A DNA stretch of 64,000 nt from Amycolatopsis coloradensis (GTDB taxonomy: Bacteria > Actinomycetota > Actinomycetes > Mycobacteriales > Pseudonocardiaceae): assembly GCF_001953865.1 (NCBI RefSeq), contig NZ_MQUQ01000004.1:186001-250000 (forward strand). Reading direction: 5' to 3'. Under the pieces are notes generated by a model. The model was not told the DNA's origin. It saw only the letters and a program-made list of their open reading frames with translations, and did not search any database. Each line of letters begins with the position of its first letter. Within the stretch, counting starts at the first letter, position 1. The position numbers and the translations under genes are program-made. Shown piece after piece: positions 8,805 to 16,733 of the stretch.

Positions 8805-10304
8805 GTGCCCTCATCGTCTTCACCGTCGTTGTCCCGCATGCGGCCTTCCTGGCTTTCGCCGAAGGTCGCCCGCACCGAGATCCTGGCCGGCCTCGTGGTG
8901 GCACTGGCGCTGATCCCGGAGGCGATCTCGTTCTCGATCATCGCGGGTGTCGAGCCGAGCATCGGGCTGTTCGCGTCGTTCACGATGGCCGTGGTGATCT
9001 CCGTCGTCGGCGGCAGGCCCGCGATGATCTCCGCGGCCACCGGCGCGATCGCGCTCGTGGTCGCCCCGATCGCCCGTGAACACGGCCTCGGGCATCTGAT
9101 CGCCACGGTGATCCTCGGCGGGCTGTTCCAGATCGCGCTCGGTTCGCTCGGCGTGGCCAAACTGATGCGGTTCGTCCCTCGCAGCGTCATGGTCGGCTTC
9201 GTCAACGCGCTCGCCATCCTGATCTTCCTCGCTCAGCTGCCCGAACTCATCGACGTGCCATGGCCGGTCTACCCGCTGTTCGCCGCGGGCCTGGTGCTGA
9301 TGGTGCTGTTCCCCCGCTTCACCAAGGTGGTCCCGGCGCCCCTGGTGTCGATCGTCGCGCTCACCGCGCTGACCGTCGGCGCCGGCATCGTGGTCCCGGC
9401 CGTGGGTGACAAGGGCGCGCTGCCGTCTTCCCTGCCGGTGCCGGGACTGCCGGACGTCCCGTTCACCATGAGCACGTTCGCCCTGCTCGCCCCGTACGCG
9501 CTCGCCTTCGCGCTGGTGGGCCTGATGGAGTCGCTGATGACGGCGAAGCTGGTCGACGACATCACCGACACCCGCTCGAACAAGACCCGCGAAGCGATCG
9601 GCCAGGGCATCGCGAACATCGTCACCGGCTTCTTCGGCGGTATGGGCGGTTGCGCGATGATCGGCCAGACGATGATCAACGTGAAGACCGCCGGAGCCCG
9701 CACGCGGCTCTCCACCTTCCTGGCCGGTGCCTTCCTCATGGTCCTGTGCATCGTCTTCGGCCCGCTGGTGTCCCGCATCCCGATGGCGGCACTCGTCGCG
9801 GTGATGGTGCTCGTCGCCTTCGGCACCTTCGACTGGCACTCGATCGCCCCCGCGACCCTGAGGCGACTGCCCGCGGGCGAGATCATCGTCATGGTCGTGA
9901 CCGTGGCGGTCGTCGTGGCCACCGACAACCTCGCCATCGGCGTCGTCCTCGGTTCGATCGTCGCGATGATCATCTTCGCGCGCCGTGTCGCGCACCAGGT
10001 CGAGGTCACCGCGGTTGTCGACCCGGACGGCTCCCAGGTCGTCTACGCGGTCACCGGTGGGCTGTTCTTCGCCTCCAGCAACGACCTCGTCCACCGGTTC
10101 GACTACGTGAACGACCCCGACTCCGTCGTCGTCGACCTCACCGGTGCCCGCATCTGGGACGCCTCCACCGTCGCCGCGCTCGACGCCGTGACCGGCAAGT
10201 ACCGGGCGCGGGGCAAGACCGTCGAGATCGTCGGTCTCGACGAGCACAGCGCGACCCTGCACGGCAGGCTCTCCGGGCAGCTCACCGACGGCCACACGGG
10301 GTGA
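8805..10304 (+). CDS. SulP-family (SLC26) anion transporter with STAS domain
   Basis: A 499-residue inner-membrane transporter. The signature near the start, ALIPEAISFSIIAGVEPSIG, and GFVNALAILIFLAQLPE are typical of SulP permeases; about ten or more transmembrane segments cover residues 25-400. The C-terminal 90 residues form a STAS domain (SVVVDLTGARIWDASTVAAL). Members move sulfate, bicarbonate or other anions; the substrate is not defined here. The start chosen is the GTG at 8805; an ATG at 8838 is an alternative, and neither has a strong ribosome site. Confidence 0.88.
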   Translation: MPSSSSPSLSRMRPSWLSPKVARTEILAGLVVALALIPEAISFSIIAGVEPSIGLFASFTMAVVISVVGGRPAMISAATGAIALVVAPIAREHGLGHLIATVILGGLFQIALGSLGVAKLMRFVPRSVMVGFVNALAILIFLAQLPELIDVPWPVYPLFAAGLVLMVLFPRFTKVVPAPLVSIVALTALTVGAGIVVPAVGDKGALPSSLPVPGLPDVPFTMSTFALLAPYALAFALVGLMESLMTAKLVDDITDTRSNKTREAIGQGIANIVTGFFGGMGGCAMIGQTMINVKTAGARTRLSTFLAGAFLMVLCIVFGPLVSRIPMAALVAVMVLVAFGTFDWHSIAPATLRRLPAGEIIVMVVTVAVVVATDNLAIGVVLGSIVAMIIFARRVAHQVEVTAVVDPDGSQVVYAVTGGLFFASSNDLVHRFDYVNDPDSVVVDLTGARIWDASTVAALDAVTGKYRARGKTVEIVGLDEHSATLHGRLSGQLTDGHTG

Positions 10305-10362
10305 AACACTCGGCGCCCGACAGGCGACTTACCCGGTACGCAAGTACGGAAAGTTGTGGTCG

Positions 10363-10584
10363 ATGAGCGCTGATCGCGTTGTCCAGCTGCGCTGGGAGTC
10401 CAGGCAGGTGGCCGCCGGGCACTCGGCGCTGTCCTATTCCGGGATCGCCGTGGTCCGCCACCGCGACGGCGAAGTCGTCGGCCGGATCTGGGTGCCGGTC
10501 GGCGACGAACCGACCTTCGACGACGACGAGACCCTGATCGCCGCCCTGCACGCCGCTTGGCGATGGAGCAAGCCCGCCGCCTGA
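10363..10584 (+). CDS. Small hypothetical protein
   Basis: A 73-residue protein beginning MSADRVVQLRWESRQV and containing YSGIAVVRHRDGEVVGRIWV. Codon use is that of a real gene. It is soluble, with a predicted mostly beta-strand content, and no family is recognised. The TTG at 10354 is an alternative start. It lies 58 bp after the SulP gene in the same direction and could be co-transcribed. Confidence 0.65.
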   Translation: MSADRVVQLRWESRQVAAGHSALSYSGIAVVRHRDGEVVGRIWVPVGDEPTFDDDETLIAALHAAWRWSKPAA

Positions 10585-10614
10585 TCACCCGCTCAGGACG
10601 GTTTACTCGTCACC

Positions 10615-10836
10615 CTACTTGTACCGGCGCCGGAGTTCTTCCTCCTGTTCACGCGGCGACTTCTCCACCCAGCGCCCGTGGACCATGTCGTTCTCCGTGT
10701 AGTCCGCCCGCCGCGAGGCCCAGCCCGGCAGCATGACCTTGCGGGTTCCGCCGCGCCCCCGATCGCGCAGATCGGTGAGGACGGCGATGCCGATCACCAG
10801 TACGAGTACGCCGAGCGCCATCCAGATTCCGACCAT
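10615..10836 (-). CDS. Small single-pass membrane protein
   Basis: A 73-residue protein: the ATG at 10836 follows GGGGGAGC at proper spacing. Residues 2-20 (VGIWMALGVLVLVIGIAVL) form one transmembrane helix; the rest is highly charged, with RDRGRGG and the tail REQEEELRRRYK. Function unknown; the gene is convergent with the preceding small gene. Confidence 0.7.
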   Translation of the reverse strand: MVGIWMALGVLVLVIGIAVLTDLRDRGRGGTRKVMLPGWASRRADYTENDMVHGRWVEKSPREQEEELRRRYK

Positions 10837-11050
10837 GTCCGCTCCCCCGCAGATGAAGTCAGTTTCCCTCAGGGTAGTGCCGAACCCTCCCCAGGTCGGC
10901 ACCCTTTTCCGGGGCCCGACCAATCCGATCGGCGAGCTGCCTCGAATTGGTCGGTCCACGAAGATCCAGCCCGCCCTTCGCGGTGACACCGCGGGGCCGG
11001 GAATCGCCCGGTGACGTGCGGAGCCACCCCGGGCGGGAAGGAGATCGCCC

Positions 11051-12052
11051 GTGTTTGGCAAGCGCTACGCCGCTTCGATGATCAACCGCAGTGCCGAGAA
11101 CGCCCAGGATCGGCGCCGTTTCCTGCGCGCCGCGGGGGTGACAGGGCTCGGCGTCGTCGGGGCGGGAGCACTCGGCGGCCTGGCCGGTCCGGCCGCTTCC
11201 GCCGTTACCTCACGCCCGGCCGCCGCCGAAACCGCGGCCGAAGGGGTCAGTGACGCCGCGGTTCTCAACTTCGCCCTCAACCTCGAGTACCTCGAAGCCG
11301 AGTTCTATCTGCACGCCGTCACCGGAAAGGGGCTCGCCGACTCGTCGACCACCGGAACCGGCACCCGCGGCGGGGTCACCGGCGGCCGGGCGGTGAAGTT
11401 CAAGACGAAGGCCGCGAAGCAGTACGCCCAGGAGATCGCCGGCGACGAGAAGGCGCACGTCGAGTTCCTGCGCGCCGCGCTGGGTTCGGCGGCGGTCAGC
11501 CGACCGGCGATCGATCTACAGGCCAGCTTCACGGCCGCCGCGCAGGCCGCCGGCCTGGTCAGACGAGGCCAGAGCTTCGACGCGTTCGCCTGCGAGGAGA
11601 ACTTCCTGCTGGCGGCGTACCTGTTCGAGGACGTCGGCGTCACCGCATACAAGGGCGCCGCACCGCTGATCAGCAACAAGACCTACCTCGAAGCCGCGGC
11701 CGGGATCCTCGCCGTCGAGGCGTACCACGCCGCGAACATCCGCACCGCGCTCTACCAGCACACCGGTGGGCTGCTGGGGCTCGGCCTGCTCGGCCGGGAC
11801 CTGCGTGAGGCCAGCGTCAAGCTCTCCAACGCGCGCGACAGCCTCGACGGCAGCACAGACCTGGACCAAGGCGTCGTCGACAAGAACGGCCGGGCGAACA
11901 TCGTGCCCACCGACGCCAACGGCATCGCCTACAGCCGCTCCCCCGGCCAGGTCCTCAACATCGTCTACCTGACGCCCAAGGCCGTGACCTCCGGCGGCTT
12001 CTTCCCCAAGGGTGTCAACGGGGAGGTCAACACCAGCGCGGCCAACGGCTGA
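11051..12052 (+). CDS. Tat-exported ferritin-like domain protein
   Basis: A 333-residue protein with GTG start behind GAAGGAG. A twin-arginine signal ([14 protein letters not shown], followed by an Ala/Gly-rich hydrophobic stretch ending in ASA) indicates folded export through Tat. The mature part matches the ferritin-like/desiccation-related family (PF13668 type): [18 protein letters not shown] with Glu residues, [15 protein letters not shown] with the ExxH motif, and a second helix pair [18 protein letters not shown] and [16 protein letters not shown]. These Glu/His residues are those of a di-metal four-helix bundle, but the catalytic role outside the cell is unknown. Confidence 0.85.
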   Translation: MFGKRYAASMINRSAENAQDRRRFLRAAGVTGLGVVGAGALGGLAGPAASAVTSRPAAAETAAEGVSDAAVLNFALNLEYLEAEFYLHAVTGKGLADSSTTGTGTRGGVTGGRAVKFKTKAAKQYAQEIAGDEKAHVEFLRAALGSAAVSRPAIDLQASFTAAAQAAGLVRRGQSFDAFACEENFLLAAYLFEDVGVTAYKGAAPLISNKTYLEAAAGILAVEAYHAANIRTALYQHTGGLLGLGLLGRDLREASVKLSNARDSLDGSTDLDQGVVDKNGRANIVPTDANGIAYSRSPGQVLNIVYLTPKAVTSGGFFPKGVNGEVNTSAANG

Positions 12053-12450
12053 GCCTCGCTCACCCGACCGAGGTCCGCTGCCGCCGTTCCGCCGCGTCCG
12101 ATCCGGGCACGCGGCGGAACGGTGTTCGCCGCGGCATAGGCGACGTACTCGGGATTCGAGCGCGGGCACGGTCAACCGGGCACACAGGCCGATCGGCCTC
12201 AGTCGTTTGACGATCACGAACTGAGCTTCCGGTCGCCCGCCGGATTACCGCAACCGTTTCCCTGTTCGCCGCTTCGGCGAGAATTCCCTTGTGGGACAAG
12301 AAATCCAGCCGACGTCCCCCCAGTATCCGGGCTGGCCTGAATCGCTCCCGCCCTAACGCGACGGCACGCGCGTCCGACTCGCGGGACGCGGCCGGAAGGG
12401 CACCGGACCGAAGGATGCGCCTGATCACGCCGCCGCGCGGGCATGACGAT
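12053..12450. other. Intergenic region without recognisable gene
   Basis: About 400 bp between the ferritin-like gene and the hairpin at 12451. Open frames here have no ribosome site and no typical third-position bias. I see no RNA gene or repeat. Confidence 0.4.
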
Positions 12451-12484
12451 AGCCGGTGTCCGCGAGTTCTCGTGGACACCGGCT
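12451..12484 (-). terminator. Strong hairpin terminator
   Basis: A perfect 11-bp stem AGCCGGTGTCC / GGACACCGGCT, extended by GCGAG/CTCGT with one wobble, begins 12 bases after the stop codon of the gene at 12496. There is no long U-tract, as is common in actinomycetes. Confidence 0.75.
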
Positions 12485-12495
12485 ACCGGGGGTGG

Positions 12496-12792
12496 TCAGC
12501 CCCGGGCGTTCGGGTCGATCACGTCGCCCGCCAGGCCGGTGGCGGTGTCACCGACGGCACCGGTGGAGTCGACGACGCCCTGTCCGGCGGCGGTGGCCGA
12601 ATCGACGGCGTCCTGGCCGGCGGTGGTGGCGCTCTCGGAGAGACCCTGCCCGGTCTCGGCCAGGCCACCGGCGGCCTGAGTGGCCTGGTCGGCGGCACCG
12701 GAAAGGTCGACGCCGGTCAGTTCGCTGACCTTGTCGCCGGCACCGCCCAGCAACTCGGCGGCCTTCTCCTTGAGCGAGTCGAACAGGCTCAT
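12496..12792 (-). CDS. Small Ala/Gly-rich amphipathic protein
   Basis: A 98-residue protein starting MSLFDSLKEKAAELLGGAGD, with GAGGAG upstream of the ATG. The N-terminal 30 residues can form an amphipathic helix; the rest is a low-complexity run of Gly, Ala, Thr and Asp with repeats of the type TAGQDAVDSATAAGQGVVDS. No transmembrane segment. Similar in look to small stress or antitoxin-like proteins of actinobacteria, but no family is assigned. Ends at a strong hairpin. Confidence 0.65.
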   Translation of the reverse strand: MSLFDSLKEKAAELLGGAGDKVSELTGVDLSGAADQATQAAGGLAETGQGLSESATTAGQDAVDSATAAGQGVVDSTGAVGDTATGLAGDVIDPNARG

Positions 12793-12927
12793 CAGGGGTA
12801 CTCCTCGGATCGGGTCGAGCGGGTGCGACTGAATGCTCACAGTACAGGACAAATCGGTCACACCGTGCAACAGGCCGTCAACCGTCCACAAGGGACGATC
12901 CATCCGAGATGGCGCGAACCCTGATGA

Positions 12928-13554
12928 TCAGAGGCAAGGCGGCTGGTAGCGATCGATCGCGAGACCACGGAAATCGAGCTTGTTCGGGGTCTTGCCGACG
13001 AAGACCAGGCCCCGCGCTTCGACCAGAGCCGAAGCGAAGGAATACGTGGGCTTGCCCAGCTCCGGCAGCGTCGTCCACGCGTCGGGCGCGAAGCTGAAGA
13101 ACTTTTTCACGAGCTTCCCACCTGTCGACGGCACCTTCGTGAGCCATTTGTCGCCGCCGCTCCAGTGCGAGGCCGGGCGAAGCTGGACGTAGAGGTCGTC
13201 GGTCGCACTGTAGGTCATCCAGAATCCGGCGGATTTCGAAAGATCGGCCTGCGCCTCAAACCGATTTCCCAGCCAGACGACGACCACGTGCCATTCGGCG
13301 TTGAGGAAGGCCACCTTGGCCGCGTAGCCGCCACGTTCGCGAACGAGCAGACTGCCGGTCGCCGGAACCGTCGTACCCTCACCGGACGCGAGCCAGTGCT
13401 GCAACCGGTCGATCGACGGCGTCGCGCACTCACAGCCGTGCCGAGGCGGATGCCCGCCGGACGCGTTCGCGACGGCCCCGATCAGCGAGACCATGAGCAC
13501 GGACGCGGCCACCGCGAGCGTCCGCATGAAGGGAACTTTGGATCCTCCGCGCAT
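12928..13554 (-). CDS. Secreted protein of unknown function
   Basis: Up to 208 residues. The N-terminus has a classical signal peptide (RTLAVAASVLMVSLIGAVANA, cleavage after ANA). The mature protein has a CEC motif near its start (HGCECATPS), a Trp-rich beta-type middle (NAEWHVVVVWLGNRF) and a C-terminal YQPPCL. The three Cys could form disulfides. The first ATG (13554) lacks a ribosome site; the ATG at 13527 has GGAGG somewhat far upstream, so the start is uncertain. No family recognised. Confidence 0.6.
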   Translation of the reverse strand: MRGGSKVPFMRTLAVAASVLMVSLIGAVANASGGHPPRHGCECATPSIDRLQHWLASGEGTTVPATGSLLVRERGGYAAKVAFLNAEWHVVVVWLGNRFEAQADLSKSAGFWMTYSATDDLYVQLRPASHWSGGDKWLTKVPSTGGKLVKKFFSFAPDAWTTLPELGKPTYSFASALVEARGLVFVGKTPNKLDFRGLAIDRYQPPCL

Positions 13555-14075
13555 TCCGGGAAGTTAGCACAGTGGCCGCCGAAAACCACCGCACAGCGGG
13601 AAAGCAGGTCACGGTGCACCACTCAGCGGGAACCGTCCTTTGTGGATGATCGACCTTCGGCCTCGCGGCCGGGAACGTGGCCGCGCGACTCGCCGCCTAA
13701 ATGTGGCGGGGTCGTGAGGGGTCTGGCGTGTCATCGCCACGAGGGCAGATCGGATCTTGGCCTTGATCGACGTTTCCCGCAGCAACTTGGCCGTCAGGTA
13801 GCGTCCCCTGCTTGCCTTAATCCTCAAGAGAAGTCTCATTGCCGCTCACGACCAACTCGAGCCACCGCGTTCTGGCAGCCTGGCCGGGCGGGAGCCTTTG
13901 CTCACCCGTGATCAGACGGCGGTTACGTGTGATCGCCGTCCAATCACGAGCGATCGCCGTCTGATCACGCATGATCGCCGCCCAGTCACGTGTGAGACCC
14001 GAAGGATCACGCGACACTAGGCTCTCCACGACTTCAGTCCGCGCATGCCCGCACAAGACCTGAAGCCCAAAGCCC
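13555..14075. repeat. Gene-free region with 21-bp-period repeats
   Basis: No convincing gene in this 520-bp gap. Between about 13904 and 14005 there are four to five degenerate 21-bp units of the type ATCGCCGTCCAATCACGAGCG, in which ATCGCC and RNTCACG alternate. A reverse-strand open frame through the array (13817-14092) encodes a seven-residue repeat, as expected when the period is a multiple of three; I do not consider it a gene. The unit resembles the larger 21-bp array at 60051. Confidence 0.55.
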
Positions 14076-14717
14076 TCAAGCCACCAGGCCATCCAACTCG
14101 GCCGCGAAGAGCACCGCAGGATCGAACCCCATACCCGCGAAGTGCCCAGCCAGTTCGAGAGACAGGACGCCGTGGAGCCGGGTCCAGAAGGTCACCGCGC
14201 TCCGGAGGACCGCGGACGTCACCGGCCTGCCACCCGCCCAGTCACGATGATCGTCGAGATGGGCTTCGAACGGCGTCGCCCGCCCACTTCCGGGACACCC
14301 GGCATGGACGTCGAGCAGCACGGTCATGATCTCGTCCGAGATCTTCGTGGTGTCGTCGGGCGCACGGTAGCCGGGGATGGGCGTGCCGTAGACGAACAGG
14401 TATCGCTGGGGGTCCGCCAGCGCCCATTTCCTTGTGGCGTAGGCGATTTCGGCTACGCCGCCACCTGAGTCCGCGGCGGCCTGGACGGCGTCGGCGAGGC
14501 TCCGGTAGGCGTCGCGGATGAGGTCCGTGATCAGGTCGTCGCGACTGGCGAAGTACCGGTACAGCGCGGGGCCGCTCATGCCCACGTGCTTGGCGATCGC
14601 GTTGAGGGACAACGCGGACACGCCCGCGGTGGCGAGTTGTTCCCACGCGTACCGCTTGATCTCCGTACACACCTGAGCCCGGTAGCGCTCACGCGAGTTC
14701 TTCGCGTCCGTGTCCAT
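14076..14717 (-). CDS. TetR-family transcriptional regulator
   Basis: A 213-residue repressor. The N-terminal HTH is clear: GVSALSLNAIAKHVGMSG then PALYRYFASRDDLITDLI (residues about 33-70). The C-terminal ligand domain, with YATRKWALADPQRYLFVYGT and AVTFWTRLHGVLSLELAGHF, is of the WHG type (PF13305). It is divergent from an exported SRPBCC protein gene; dyads overlapping a good promoter between them are its probable operators. The inducer is unknown. Confidence 0.9.
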   Translation of the reverse strand: MDTDAKNSRERYRAQVCTEIKRYAWEQLATAGVSALSLNAIAKHVGMSGPALYRYFASRDDLITDLIRDAYRSLADAVQAAADSGGGVAEIAYATRKWALADPQRYLFVYGTPIPGYRAPDDTTKISDEIMTVLLDVHAGCPGSGRATPFEAHLDDHRDWAGGRPVTSAVLRSAVTFWTRLHGVLSLELAGHFAGMGFDPAVLFAAELDGLVA

Positions 14718-14743
14718 CGACTGCTCCTTCCGGGCTCGCGTTC

Positions 14744-14804
14744 AGTTAGAGGCTATCACTTTACCTATTGACACTCACACTGCTGTAGTTATAGCTTCTA
14801 ACTA
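14744..14804 (+). promoter_or_regulatory. Promoter with two TetR operator dyads
   Basis: A rare well-defined promoter in this GC-rich DNA: TTGACA at 14768-14773, 16-bp spacer, TATAGC at 14790-14795. The -10 is covered by the palindrome TAGTTATAGCTTCTAACTA (14786-14804; arms TAGTTA/TAACTA). A related half, AGTTAGAGGCTAT at 14744-14756, is the inverted copy (12 of 13 bases) of ATAGCTTCTAACT. Both sites together would let the TetR protein shut off both divergent genes. Confidence 0.7.
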
Positions 14805-14845
14805 TCGCAAGTAGCGCTAATCAGCCCTGGATGAGGAGAAGAACC

Positions 14846-15487
14846 ATGACGGACACCCAGCCCGCCCCGAAGACCCGCCGCCGCACCTCCGCACGTGCCG
14901 CCGTAGTCGCCCTCCCGCTGGCCATCGGCTTGCTGGGCGGCGTCGTCACGCCGGCCCAGGCCGCCTCCGCCACCCCGGCCCCGCTGTCGTGCCAGGGCAA
15001 GACCATCGACACGAAGGCCCCGATCCGCTACCGGACCGAGACCCTGATCAACGCTCCCCTGAGCAAGATCTGGCGGCTACAGACCGACGTCGAGCGCTGG
15101 CCGTCCTGGCAGGAGCCGGTCCTGACCAACGAGCGCCTGGACTGGGGCCCGTTCCGGAAGAACTCCCGGTTCCGCTGGACCACCCCGGCGCCACCCACCG
15201 CCACGACCCCCGCCACCACGCTGTCGATCACCTCGACCGTGCACCAGATCCAGCGCGGCAAGTGCATCCGCTGGAGCGGGCCCGCGGTCGGCGAGGGCCT
15301 GAGCATCGACAACGGCATCCACGTCTGGAACTTCACCGAGGTCAAGGGCGGCGTCCTCGTCCGCACCGAGGAGAACTGGTCCGGCGCCCAGGTCGAGGCC
15401 GACGTGCCCACCGCGACCAAGTTCCTCGGCTGGGGCCTCGAAGCCTGGCTGAAGGACCTCAAAGCCACCGCCGAATCCCACCGCTGA
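14846..15487 (+). CDS. Exported SRPBCC (START/polyketide cyclase-like) protein
   Basis: A 213-residue protein; ATG at 14846 behind GAGGAGAA. A signal peptide (RRRTSARAAVVALPLAIGLL, cleavage after AQA) precedes a helix-grip SRPBCC domain: ETLINAPLSKIWRLQTDVER, WPSWQEPV, LVRTEENWSG and a long C-terminal helix. SRPBCC domains bind hydrophobic ligands in a deep cavity; export of such a domain is uncommon and suggests extracellular lipid or small-molecule binding. It forms a unit with the membrane protein at 15516 and is controlled by the divergent TetR. Confidence 0.8.
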   Translation: MTDTQPAPKTRRRTSARAAVVALPLAIGLLGGVVTPAQAASATPAPLSCQGKTIDTKAPIRYRTETLINAPLSKIWRLQTDVERWPSWQEPVLTNERLDWGPFRKNSRFRWTTPAPPTATTPATTLSITSTVHQIQRGKCIRWSGPAVGEGLSIDNGIHVWNFTEVKGGVLVRTEENWSGAQVEADVPTATKFLGWGLEAWLKDLKATAESHR

Positions 15488-15515
15488 CCCACCCCCCGGC
15501 CTCCAGGAGGAACCG

Positions 15516-15869
15516 ATGTCCACTCAGACGCTCGACCGCGAAACCACCGCCCGCCGCGCCCCGCGCTCCGTCATCATCTCGGCCTGGGCCGTCCCGATCA
15601 TGATCATCGGTCAGTTCGCGATGATCGCCATCGTCCCGGTCGCTCTCGTCCTGATCGGCACCCTGCGCGACGCCAGACTCAAGGCGCTTCGCTGGGGCGC
15701 GATCGCCCTCACCGCGGCCTACCTCACGCCCCTGGCGCTCTGGGCGATCGGACCCGAACGCGCACAGAGCCTCTCCAAGGACATGCATCCCGTCTTCGCC
15801 GCGATCATCGTGGCCGTGGGAGTGGCCTTCGCCGTCGCTTTCCACGTCTCGCGCCGGAAGTCCCGCTGA
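15516..15869 (+). CDS. Small integral membrane protein
   Basis: A 117-residue protein with three predicted transmembrane segments (about 20-45, 55-75, 88-110), beginning MSTQTLDRETTARRAPRSV. An AGGAGG precedes the ATG by seven bases. It lies 28 bp after the exported SRPBCC gene in the same TetR-controlled unit. Function unknown. Confidence 0.75.
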   Translation: MSTQTLDRETTARRAPRSVIISAWAVPIMIIGQFAMIAIVPVALVLIGTLRDARLKALRWGAIALTAAYLTPLALWAIGPERAQSLSKDMHPVFAAIIVAVGVAFAVAFHVSRRKSR

Positions 15870-15880
15870 GCACCGGCGCT

Positions 15881-15914
15881 GTGCCCCGCAAGTAGGTGAC
15901 TACTTGCGGGGCAC
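15881..15914. terminator. Bidirectional terminator hairpin
   Basis: A perfect 15-bp stem GTGCCCCGCAAGTAG / CTACTTGCGGGGCAC with loop GTGA between two convergent genes. The stop codon of the ECF S-component gene lies inside the hairpin. Confidence 0.8.
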
Positions 15915-16733
15915 GCCATCCGTGAACGAAGGGATCACGCCGTACGATGCCTTCCGCGAAGCCCTCCGCAGAGTCGCCAGCACAGCGGGTCCCAGCATCA
16001 GGATCGCGACCGTGTTGGTGATCGCCCTCCCGGTGTCCCAGCCCGCCGTCGAGGTCAGCAGCGTGAACACGGCGAACCGGTGCAGGTTGTCCGGCAGCGG
16101 GGCGCCGGGAACGTAGGAGATGTGCCCGTCGTGGTACGGCACTTCGGCGTCGGTGATGAACGGCCAGAACCACAGGTTCATCAGGAATCCGAACACATAC
16201 GCGACGAAGATCCCGTAGCCCACCAGCATCGCGATCTCGGCCTTGCCGGTGACACGGCGCGGCAGCAACCCGGCGCCCATCCCGATCCACGCCGAGCACA
16301 TCATCTGGAACGGCAGCCACGGTCCGACACCCGCGGTCAGCAACGCCGACGCGAACAGCGACGTACAGCCCAGCACGAAACCGAATCCGGGGCCGAGCAC
16401 CCGTCCGGCGAGCACCAGCAGGAAGAACACGGTCTCGATGCCCGCGGTCCCCGCCCCCAGCGGCCGCAACGCCGCGTTCACCGCCGAAAGGACACCGAGC
16501 ATCGCGAGGGCCTTGGAGTCCATGCCCCCTTCGGACATTTCGGCCAGCACGATGACGATCAGGATCGGCAGGATGCCGATGAACACGAACGGCGCGTCCG
16601 GGCCGTGCTGCATCGACTGCGGTTCGACCCGCACCAGCAGCGGCCATACGAACATCATCAGTCCCGCGAGCGACGCGAGCCCGAGCACCGTCGCCGAGCG
16701 CGGGCCCAGCCGGACGGCGGGAGCGGTGTTCAC
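15900..16733 (-). CDS. ECF transporter S component (predicted corrinoid-specific)
   Basis: A 277-residue membrane protein with about six or seven transmembrane segments. Typical S-component features: the loop APFVFIGILPILIVIVLAEM, SAVNAALRPLGAGTAGIETV, GRVLGPGFGFVLGCTSLFAS and GVGPWLPFQMMCSAWIGMGA. The S component is the substrate-binding subunit of an energy-coupling factor importer. The GTG start overlaps the ATPase stop (GTGA) and is preceded by AGGAGG, one of the strongest ribosome sites in the window. As last gene of a cobalamin-riboswitch operon it is predicted to take up cobalamin or a related corrinoid, similar in role to the CbrT family; this is inference from regulation and context. 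Confidence 0.85.
   Translation of the reverse strand: MNTAPAVRLGPRSATVLGLASLAGLMMFVWPLLVRVEPQSMQHGPDAPFVFIGILPILIVIVLAEMSEGGMDSKALAMLGVLSAVNAALRPLGAGTAGIETVFFLLVLAGRVLGPGFGFVLGCTSLFASALLTAGVGPWLPFQMMCSAWIGMGAGLLPRRVTGKAEIAMLVGYGIFVAYVFGFLMNLWFWPFITDAEVPYHDGHISYVPGAPLPDNLHRFAVFTLLTSTAGWDTGRAITNTVAILMLGPAVLATLRRASRKASYGVIPSFTDGVPRK

Noticed and set aside
8838..8840. ATG at 8838 as the certain start of the SulP transporter
   Set aside because: Neither this nor the GTG at 8805 has a good ribosome site; the longer frame was kept and the doubt noted.
12053..12495. Arg-rich open frames on both strands
   Set aside because: High-GC chance frames with no ribosome site and no GC3 bias.
13817..14092. 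A 91-residue reverse-strand protein with RDWAAI/RDQTAI repeats
   Set aside because: It is the translation of the 21-bp repeat and overlaps the end of the TetR gene; coding bias is absent.
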